Assembly: GCA_027858455.1 (NCBI GenBank)
Contig: JAQICQ010000087.1
Coordinates: forward strand, 1 to 11,060
Source of the DNA: Elusimicrobiota bacterium
Lineage (GTDB): Bacteria; CG03; SLGR01; JAGXOG01
Length of the DNA: 11,060 nucleotides
Reading direction: 5' to 3'
Shown piece by piece: positions 9,201 through 11,060 of the stretch. The notes below the pieces were generated by a model. It made no database searches. It worked only from the letters and a program-made list of their open reading frames with translations, and was not told the DNA's origin. Position numbers and translations under genes: made by a program. Position 1 is the stretch's first letter; each line of letters opens with the position of its first letter.

Positions 9201-9669
9201 TCAACTCGCCGCGCACCGTATCGCCGTCTGCCACATATATAGACACACCCGGCTGATGAGCTTCGGCGTTGTCATCAACGCCGTAACTTCCCTGAAAAGT
9301 CCATGTCCATGTGGCGTATATAACCTGAGCGGACATCGGAGGCGAGACCCACCAGCCGTCAACAGTAAAATAAGGGATATCATCATCTGTTACTTCGGCA
9401 AAAGAATGCTCAACATTCGAACTCCTCTGATCTTTCAGTAAAAGCCCCTTATAGCCGTATGTTTGAGTAACCCTGCTGTAAGTGCCGTGATAAGACGTAG
9501 GCCCTTCGCCGGAACCATAAGTCCCCGTTGAAAGATATAGCGTGCCTGCCGTCCACGCCCCCTCAACTCCGGAAATTGCCATCAGCAAAAAGGGGACGGC
9601 AAAAAGTAAGGAAAGTAAGGGGACGTCCTTAATTCTTTTCTTAGATATCCTAATAATTCCGGAAATCAT
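1..9669 (-). CDS. Giant secreted multi-domain Ig-like repeat protein (3' end outside window)
   Basis: One frame is open from an ATG at 9669 to base 1, 3,223 codons with no stop, so the C-terminus is not seen. The start is firm: the nearest upstream in-frame stop is at 9715-9717, no other start codon lies between, and a GAGGA Shine-Dalgarno sits 7 nt upstream. Residues 1-38 form a signal peptide (basic IRISKKRIK, hydrophobic core about 16-33, possible cleavage after A38). Then come a unique beta-rich domain (about 39-252), an IPT/TIG-like domain (253-346), ten type A Ig-like modules (346-1591), six type B modules (1592-2293), seven A modules (2294-3145) and the start of another B module. No catalytic motif is visible. 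By family knowledge, such Ig-like strings form extended stalks on cell surfaces; adhesion, predation or sheath roles are inference only. The anchoring or secretion signal should lie in the missing C-terminus. Confidence 0.95.
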   Translation of the reverse strand, partial: MISGIIRISKKRIKDVPLLSLLFAVPFLLMAISGVEGAWTAGTLYLSTGTYGSGEGPTSYHGTYSRVTQTYGYKGLLLKDQRSSNVEHSFAEVTDDDIPYFTVDGWWVSPPMSAQVIYATWTWTFQGSYGVDDNAEAHQPGVSIYVADGDTVRGELMQVSTGTYMDPAKELAAYNQTVFNSKTGTSASDISVQTGDRLVVELSLYFDDAGASSKDGLNHRFSCNGDAGTTNANGDAAGNAYVTCSNNLEFLTAPVITSISPTQMAQNCSNEPLSIIGADFEPTDVVAFYQSSTEQLDITISNKTVWTSSITCNVTIPYDKPIGVYQARVANSSIETLYDEADITISSYPLSAVTSPADSSLKNSVSSIEGTANARGGTIENIWVSVEKILAGDNEFWDGSVWTTTPGADEWLGVTPGTSWNYDSSAISWDSTNSLYQLKSKAKNSYGGIEYVGAGIRFRFDDEPPVVTSTVPVNNLYSAEPFNFSGTSSDNSSSYGYGVETSGGITMKIYAVNVSKYWHEDVNQWVEGEYWCVATGSTSWNYSIAASSWNENQHYQTIVRAEDQAGNFSTGWSTRNFTYDLYVASPEKPDSRVTDPVDGEYRGSQWLENTGIQGTASDNTRGGLDIANDWGIQYAIRRQSDSYWYDIGIPGFKDTANDPYWNAVNAANMTETSATDWGETLTADWVRTLSATEFGDGVSYDVISICRDITESAYGGPNYELVYETSTFIMDKGEPSSAILAPADDFYNEMDLVSGTADDSLSKVKEIGGVSIRIKFTEGTTTYYWSKGDGVTGIAADWIANDDTLWQVCSGSTSWSFDSSGVVWSDAVYYTFESRAEDKALNKQTTFPAKTFTCDKAAPSSAVTDPTSAQGYRSGLPEIRGTALDGTGVGVSSTAVGVVQIQIKEDDATPLYWSEFASAWVSASTYVACSYEFPDWTYDSSGVNWINEMLYKITPRAMDKVGNQEAAGTAQSVYWDVALPTSSITSPVDGSYKSELLTIQGTAEDSAPGLIKKTDLYINNTNTGKWWNMGTNAWEVSGSPVWNSVGGETESPWSYSMPHSTAYWTNNNLYELRSKAVDQALDENGFYNEEQGDGGVAVNFYFDRLKPESKIDNVVPGDYIDTLTEITGTALDLNGQLDPADSIGRIDYVKIHIFDKNESNYWNGSAWDTGGAAPADAEFRPTTYSAYGGTASSGTWSYVGGAGDTFPSFTTGRQYRLIAKSWDKAANKEVDVSTVTFYWDVTPPDSVVTYIADGNHVNYTTDTIKGTASDNVKLNWVYIKIIQRLTETVTNYWTGTEWQTGEVWLNASQDGGVWDKWTRSIPSDSSFWTENRKFQFIPKAKDEATNYENVLETSTVIYDLLVATSIITYPVNNGYISASGKIEGTAKDSWPGKTGNVYVKLKRTDSKYWRVSDSSWTATEVWNSETWLSPGATSWYLTGGPSWETTDYEAYAKCKDKAQNWQIIYSTVSFIGDFTAPKSTVTKPADGSDYDAMAKITGIVSDENEIDKVKVMIKRNVDSYCWDGSTWIVTNPYWLDAVEDTAWPDWSYTINYPTNAWENEKYYTVTSYGIDKAGNNETNIVTGVNENEFRFVAPADTFKVETDLSDVTLSTVTAGVALGIQVTAFNGAEGVTAAGYKGLLKFEILGPASTAGKEPDNYTFDAGDNGVHNFSAAVSSEATKFYSTNTGPYPTADGDIYLRIYDDTTYATSIETRCYVNVRSADIDHFSFQETWKEVAAGDKNTLTIEARDDFGDGAGGIGNIKDDYAGTVSFTSDDSEATFPGDYTFTSGTGNDEGVREFTSTMCFKTANIGAGNPSGTWYLRVWDIAESGTESDYAGIVCKPALYDSFTVAMDTGPWTAGFGGSKATVTVEAVDVYGNRCSSGTNLYTGTVKFTSTDTQATFGNASLPTYHDFIAGDEAYQVFNATCVLRTSGIQSVKAEDTVSTRWGSQTQIGVVADSVTDLTVTMNTAVTAGQSNDITVEAIDAYGNRNLNYAADSGLSFSSSLIDDAFTINPDDFLATYDGIHTYAGQVILEAPSGSGHSVTVEDIAAPSISGSQTNITVVSAYASSLDVYVVNLTNKDASVEVVAGVQENFRIVAKDPYGNISTVYRGTAAFSSSTDPNVVIIPTQWYFGDAEAGVKVFSGANGVEFKITGNQSFTATDISTPSITGTKPSAQITVNAAALAGFNVSGVASPRSVDYKSGFTVEAVDTFGNTKTDYSGTVYFDASGLQDYTFAPTNYKFTTEGAGDDEGDHTFNLTASTYVVFNSTGLADIRAYDGGIEGFQQDIRIVDKPFSDMTQPNPSITYWSNVSLIEGTAAVQHTSATLTGAQINVERLNGNWWNGVNWTVTSTSWLTVLSTADVYTANWANDDNTVTDWQDDYQYTIQSRSFDNLYGTQTVLGSLTFTVDKADPTTSISEPGWDDRLSAAPNITGGCNDPGTNSADVDYVALQISSGSYNWTGSSWTTNDAWVDRYPTVGSWSYDTDGVVNWKDGTEYNIDAIAYDLSNPANNDQIAANTKFTYDTSNPTATVSAPVNESYQSALNSITGDAGDYNGVSAITKVEAVVKNVTDGVYWDRDGNNGGDWQGTQDWNECPGGANWSLDTSTANWEDGDEYMLWVKATDDAGNVTTVAVGDITGDTNEDCHFYYDIQEPSAKIVSPVDGDILKTVNSINGTAADLNTIKPDREIDSVKINIFNTSGYTWDGGPGAGNDGWVVGENDNWRTVEYTPYQVDGASGTWGYPYSVGDDTPTWTDQKDYRARIRVYDKAGNYIAYADTITFTYDNDDAQDNYPDSKVTTLTDGEHINSQFSSIEGTSDDDIQLNDIDPVYVKIWRRDTGEYWNDTGWQSDAIFRYAPGQNPWVYDSIVAAFWIENSSYGVTSRAKDEAGNFEQVFTTVTFVYDTEAPQSAVIYPADNGYISSSGQLEGTGSDTSAGILENLYTRVKQDSNSNYWDGNSWELISATNAWVGATLSADATAWWLTGPTWSSGENYTANSRGLDRAGNYETSFATVSFSADFEAPKTTVTLPAEGWSYDNLPDIKGTSSDNFIVNKIRVDIERVGAGDYHWNDSVSTWTETGGSAYFNDQNIGAASSYWTFSVNIPTNCWEAGESYIVTVHAVDGANAEEGTAAYNQKSFSFTARPTVFKMSISAAGDPVAGVSYDITGTAWDENNVAVASAYREQVHFTSDDGAAVLPGDYTLTTGESGVHSWTVADGDGIMFK
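235..2790 (-). repeat. Seven tandem type A Ig-like modules (A11-A17)
   Basis: Modules begin near 2790, 2433, 2088, 1710, 1293, 951 and 606 (residues 2294, 2413, 2528, 2654, 2793, 2907, 3022). They follow the type A outline, including NWWNGVNW in A11, NWTGSSW in A12, EYWNDTGW in A15 and NYWDGNSW in A16. Each matches the module seven A-positions earlier (A4-A10) better than its neighbours: for instance A9 and A16 share NGYIS-x-SG, EGT and TVSF, and A10 and A17 share PTN-x-WE. A17 has lost the usual YW pair (YHWND). Confidence 0.85.
2791..4896 (-). repeat. Six tandem type B Ig-like modules (B1-B6)
   Basis: Modules begin near 4896, 4503, 4137, 3804, 3471 and 3126 (residues 1592, 1723, 1845, 1956, 2067, 2182), each about 111-131 residues. 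Common features are V-x-A-G early on, then V-x-A-x-D-x-[YF]-G-N (for example VEAVDVYGN, VEAIDAYGN, VEAVDTFGN), Y-x-G-T-V-x-F-x-S, D-Y-T-F-x-x-G-x-x-x-x-G-V, and a late I-x-A-x-D strand. This resembles invasin-like (Big_1-like) or filamin-like bacterial repeats. B1 is the most divergent and lacks the GN motif. Tryptophan is much rarer than in type A modules. Confidence 0.8.
4897..8634 (-). repeat. Ten tandem type A Ig-like modules (A1-A10)
   Basis: Modules begin near 8634, 8274, 7905, 7467, 7095, 6732, 6351, 5943, 5583 and 5244 (residues 346, 466, 589, 735, 859, 980, 1107, 1243, 1363, 1476), each about 113-146 residues. The shared outline is P-x-S-x-[IV]-x-x-P-x-[DN]-G near the start, then I-x-G-T-A-x-D, a V-x-[IV]-x-I strand, a YW-x-G-x-x-W-like motif, a W-x-[YF] strand, and Y-x-V-x-[SR]-[RK]-A-x-D-x-A-x-N before the next P-x-S. 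The first and last parts resemble bacterial Ig-like domains of the Big_7 kind; the tryptophan-rich middle looks like an addition to that fold. Sequence divergence is high, so this is an old array and not a recent expansion. Confidence 0.85.
8634..8913 (-). other. IPT/TIG-like Ig domain of the giant protein
   Basis: Residues 253-346. It begins APVITSISPTQM, which fits the usual IPT/TIG opening (P-x-I-x-x-I-x-P). This is followed by LSIIGADFEPTDVV, matching the family's 'L-x-I-x-G-x-x-F' strand, and then IPYDKPIGVYQARVAN, matching the 'P-x-G-x-Y-x-V-x-V-x-N' closing strand. C268 and C312 may pair. IPT/TIG domains are Ig-like folds common in bacterial surface proteins. Here it sits between the unique domain and the repeat array and is the only copy seen. 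Confidence 0.75.
8914..9555 (-). other. Unique N-terminal beta-rich domain of the giant protein
   Basis: About residues 39-252. It opens with TLYLSTGTYGSG and contains a WW pair, a TWTW segment, alternating polar and hydrophobic strands, and a GDRLVVEL strand near residues 195-202. It occurs once and does not match modules A or B. The pattern of strands with the late G-D-x-L-V-V-E-L motif suggests a jelly-roll sandwich, as found in many surface and carbohydrate-binding domains, but I do not recognise a named family. C223 and C244 could form a disulfide. The fold is inferred. Confidence 0.45.
9603..9620. repeat. Perfect 9-bp tandem direct repeat within the signal-peptide codons
   Basis: AAAGTAAGG occurs twice back to back on the + strand (9603-9611 and 9612-9620). 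On the coding strand it encodes the LLS-LLF stretch of the signal-peptide hydrophobic core. It is flanked by GGGGAC at 9592-9597 and 9619-9624. It is probably slippage that lengthened the hydrophobic core by three residues. Confidence 0.7.
9666..9669 (-). promoter_or_regulatory. ATGA stop/start overlap coupling the HEAT and giant genes
   Basis: On the coding strand the ATG of the giant gene (9669-9667) shares bases with the TGA that ends the HEAT gene (9668-9666). Such 4-base overlaps are a well-known arrangement for translational coupling and show that both are on one transcript. Confidence 0.85.
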
Positions 9670-10376
9670 TTCTCCGTCCTCATCAGAATATTTTCCGCCG
9701 CATTCCGCACCCTCTCATCTTTATCGGAAGTCATCCCCCTGACCGCGAGCAACGCCTGCGCTGTGCCTATTCTCCCGAGAGAAACAACCGCCTGAAGGCG
9801 TATGGCGAAATCGCCGTCGTCAAGCACGGCTACCAAAGTATCAGCGGCGGCATCCGTTTTTATCCCTCCCAGCGACCGGATAGCGAAAGACCTGCGCCCG
9901 CGGGATTCTTTCGCGTTTGAAATAACGCTTCTCAATTCGTCAATTCCTGAATCATCTCCAAGCATGGCTAGCGCACAAGCGGCATAAAGCCGAACGCCTT
10001 TGTCACTTGAATTCAGATGCTCTTTTACAGCGGGAACCGCATCCGCCCGCCCTGAATTTCCCAGGGTATTTATCATGTTCCTCTTCGCTCGGCTGTTTTT
10101 CTCTTTTTTAAGTGCTGTTTTAATTTCGATAAGACCTCTTTTTCTGTCAAGCCGGATCAGCTCATCAGCGGCCTTTCCTCTTTCGGCAGAATTTAAGTCA
10201 TTGAGTTTTTTCACCGCTTTATCCGCTTTCATCTCTCTCGGGCTTTTTTCTTTACCGAACCAGAGAAATTTTGCGTCGGCATCATTATATATAAAGGATA
10301 CCACAGCGAGAACGGCAAGCAATATCGCTCCGGTTTTAAATACCCTCTTATTTAATTGTTTTATTGAGTTTTTCAT
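9666..10376 (-). CDS. Exported HEAT-repeat protein
   Basis: The 236-residue product has a signal peptide: basic start (KNSIKQLNKRVFK), hydrophobic core 16-30 and cleavage likely after DADA (A35). No lipobox is present, so it should be soluble in the periplasm or outside the cell. Residues 50-95 are charged and helical. From about 96 to 233 there are four or five HEAT-like helical repeats, with signatures such as R-x-x-x-I-N-T-L-G-N-S-G (99-109), V-R-L-Y-A-A-C-A-L-A-M-L-G (128-140), R-R-S-F-A-I-R-S-L-G-G-I (161-172) and I-R-L-Q-A-V-V-S-L-G-R-I-G (192-204). HEAT solenoids bind other proteins; no catalytic motif is seen. The stop overlaps the giant-gene start (ATGA). A role as partner or assembly factor for the giant protein is inference. 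Its Shine-Dalgarno is weak (AAGAAG directly against the ATG). Confidence 0.93.
   Translation of the reverse strand: MKNSIKQLNKRVFKTGAILLAVLAVVSFIYNDADAKFLWFGKEKSPREMKADKAVKKLNDLNSAERGKAADELIRLDRKRGLIEIKTALKKEKNSRAKRNMINTLGNSGRADAVPAVKEHLNSSDKGVRLYAACALAMLGDDSGIDELRSVISNAKESRGRRSFAIRSLGGIKTDAAADTLVAVLDDGDFAIRLQAVVSLGRIGTAQALLAVRGMTSDKDERVRNAAENILMRTEK
9677..9681 (-). promoter_or_regulatory. Ribosome binding site of the giant gene
   Basis: GAGGA lies 7 nt before the ATG at 9669 (GAGGACGGAGAAATG), with a second partial GGAG closer in. It lies inside the coding end of the HEAT-repeat gene, so ribosomes finishing that gene would pass over it. It supports the chosen start. Confidence 0.75.
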
Positions 10377-10491
10377 CTTCTTAATTTCTGAACATACAGA
10401 AAAATCTTATTTCGAGTGAATTGAGAACAGAGATAAACCAACCTATTTCTCTGTATCTTGAGAAATTAATGGATTTGTATTTGGTTTGAAA
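10377..10491 (-). other. Intergenic gap with small A/T-rich hairpins
   Basis: This 115-bp gap separates the 160-residue gene from the HEAT gene. It can form TTTCTG/CAGAAA (10385-10390 with 10397-10402) just upstream of the HEAT start. It can also form two hairpins that exclude each other: ACAGAGA with TCTCTGT (10427-10433 with 10448-10454), and TTTCTC with GAGAAA (10446-10451 with 10460-10465). None is G/C-rich or followed by a T-run in the transcribed direction, so none is a convincing intrinsic terminator. I see no strong promoter here. The gap may be a leader or an mRNA processing spot; its function is unknown. Confidence 0.3.
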
Positions 10492-10974
10492 CTATTCTAT
10501 GAAGACCGGAACCCGGAATCGGGGCTCCTCGGTTGTTTGTGATTGGCTTTCAAAAATCAACACCGTAAGCAAAAACAACAGGAGCAAATTAGCGCTGAAA
10601 AATGGGTTCCCTTTGGCAAGTAAATTTTTGATATGATTGAAAAAACTTTTTGCTTCTCTGTAAAGAAAAGGTACTGCAACAAGCCCTACTCTGAATATTT
10701 TCTGGTTTGTTATCTGCATGGATGAAGACCCGGACCGTTGATACCGGGCGGAGCTGCCAAACGGCGAAAGCATAGAATATGCATTATAATAAGCTGTGCT
10801 TTCAAAAAAAATTTCACTTTGACCGGCACGGCTTTGAAGAACGCGGTTATTTGCATCCCGGCTTTCTACACGCATAAAATGACCGCCGTAAGGCGTGCCG
10901 TATGCATAGCCGCGCGTAAATACACTCAACATTATTAAAACAATAATGCCTGTAAATATAAATGCTCTTTTCAT
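10492..10974 (-). CDS. Exported small protein with C-terminal membrane segment, unknown function
   Basis: I do not recognise this 160-residue protein. Residues 1-24 look like a signal peptide: MKRAF, hydrophobic core about 5-19, and a possible cleavage after GYA (A24). The mature part starts YGTPYGG and is rich in Tyr, Ser and Arg; residues 56-85 are Ser/Tyr-rich and low in complexity (TAYYNAYSMLSPFGSS, then SGSSS). A strongly hydrophobic stretch at about 125-141 (FFSANLLLLFLLTVLIF) is likely a membrane anchor, leaving a short charged tail with TEEPRF to E160. The start has a GGAG Shine-Dalgarno 8 nt upstream. It lies 115 bp upstream of the HEAT gene on the same strand, so it may share its transcript. 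An envelope-associated role follows from export and context only. Confidence 0.8.
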   Translation of the reverse strand: MKRAFIFTGIIVLIMLSVFTRGYAYGTPYGGHFMRVESRDANNRVLQSRAGQSEIFFESTAYYNAYSMLSPFGSSARYQRSGSSSMQITNQKIFRVGLVAVPFLYREAKSFFNHIKNLLAKGNPFFSANLLLLFLLTVLIFESQSQTTEEPRFRVPVFIE

Positions 10975-10982
10975 TTTTTTAT

Positions 10983-10986
10983 CTCC
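10983..10986 (-). promoter_or_regulatory. Ribosome binding site of the 160-residue gene
   Basis: GGAG is followed by an 8-nt A-rich spacer and the ATG at 10974. It supports this start over any internal methionine. Confidence 0.7.
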
Positions 10987-10992
10987 ATTATA

Positions 10993-11021
10993 TTACTAAC
11001 ATAAATATTTTTTCTTGTCAA
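10993..11021 (-). promoter_or_regulatory. Weak candidate promoter for the gene cluster
   Basis: A perfect TTGACA -35 hexamer (11021-11016) is followed after 17 bp by TAGTAA (10998-10993), which matches TATAAT at only three of six positions; TAATAT is an alternative at 20-bp spacing. The region between is very A/T-rich. A perfect TATAAT occurs a little further down but abuts the Shine-Dalgarno and is 23 bp from the -35. If real, this would drive all three genes. Confidence 0.3.
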
Positions 11022-11060
11022 GGAAACAGGGAAAGCTAAAGAACAAACATACCATTATTG

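Larger units (their letters stand above)
9554..9669 (-). other. Signal peptide of the giant protein
   Basis: Residues 1-38. The n-region carries R7, K10, K11, R12 and K14. The hydrophobic stretch runs from about V16 to I32 and is rich in Leu and Phe. The sequence ending GVEGA before W39 is a plausible signal peptidase I site. There is no lipobox cysteine, so it is not a lipoprotein. The n-region is longer than in a minimal Sec signal, as is common for very large exported proteins. The cleavage site is inferred. Confidence 0.8.

Noticed and set aside
1..9440. Many + strand open frames of 60-113 codons, and short minus-strand frames in other phases
   Set aside because: All lie across the giant minus-strand gene, have no convincing ribosome sites, and give low-complexity products typical of antisense frames.
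9591..9628. Paired GGGGAC motifs and the palindrome GGACGTCC near the start of the giant gene, considered as a mobile-element end or operator
   Set aside because: They lie inside the signal-peptide codons and are explained by the 9-bp tandem repeat encoding LLS-LLF. No terminal inverted repeat or target duplication is seen.
1..9669. Possible CRISPR or short DNA tandem array, suggested by the repetitive look
   Set aside because: The repetition is at protein level, with modules of about 110-140 codons and strong divergence. There are no short identical repeats with unique spacers.
10000..10419. 139-codon open frame on the + strand, beginning MSLEFRCSF
   Set aside because: It is antisense to the HEAT-repeat gene, which has clear repeats, a signal peptide and a coupled neighbour. 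The + strand product is a Phe/Ser-rich mirror with no recognisable feature.
10427..10454. 7-bp inverted repeat considered as an intrinsic terminator after the 160-residue gene
   Set aside because: The stem is A/T-rich with a 14-nt loop, and no T-run follows in the transcribed direction.
10987..10992. Perfect TATAAT on the minus strand just before the 160-residue gene
   Set aside because: It touches the GGAG ribosome site, so a transcript from it would start at or past the start codon, and no -35 lies at normal spacing.

Overview
The window is a run of three minus-strand genes, read from right to left, and most of it is one very large gene. That gene starts at 9669 and stays open in a single frame to base 1 without a stop. 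It gives 3,223 codons in the window, and its 3' end lies outside. The product looks like a secreted or surface-anchored giant protein: a signal peptide, a unique N-terminal beta-rich domain, an IPT/TIG-like Ig domain, then a long string of Ig-like modules of two kinds. Type A (17 copies) is tryptophan-rich, resembles bacterial Ig domains and carries a recurring YWxGxxW-like motif. Type B (6 full copies plus 1 partial) carries a D-x-[YF]-G-N motif.

Layout from right to left: 10975-11060 is the upstream region with a weak promoter candidate; 10492-10974 encodes a 160-residue exported protein of unknown function with a C-terminal membrane segment; 10377-10491 is a gap with small A/T-rich hairpins; 9666-10376 encodes an exported HEAT-repeat protein of 236 residues; 1-9669 is the giant gene. 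The HEAT stop codon and the giant-gene start overlap as ATGA, so the two are almost certainly co-transcribed and probably translationally coupled. All three products carry N-terminal export signals, which suggests an envelope or surface function for the whole group.

The most interesting structure is a higher-order repeat. Modules A4-A10 followed by B1 match A11-A17 followed by B7, in order, at a nearly constant spacing of about 1,544-1,559 codons (about 4.65 kb). The unit that appears to have been duplicated is therefore 13 domains long (7 A + 6 B), and the window holds about one and a half copies.

The organism cannot be fixed from this window. It is a bacterium with the standard genetic code and mid-range base composition. 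Giant repeat proteins of this style next to exported HEAT proteins would fit uncultured Gram-negative lineages such as Omnitrophota or Elusimicrobiota, but that is a guess from style and not a measured assignment. No RNA genes, CRISPR arrays, transposases or recognisable terminators were seen.
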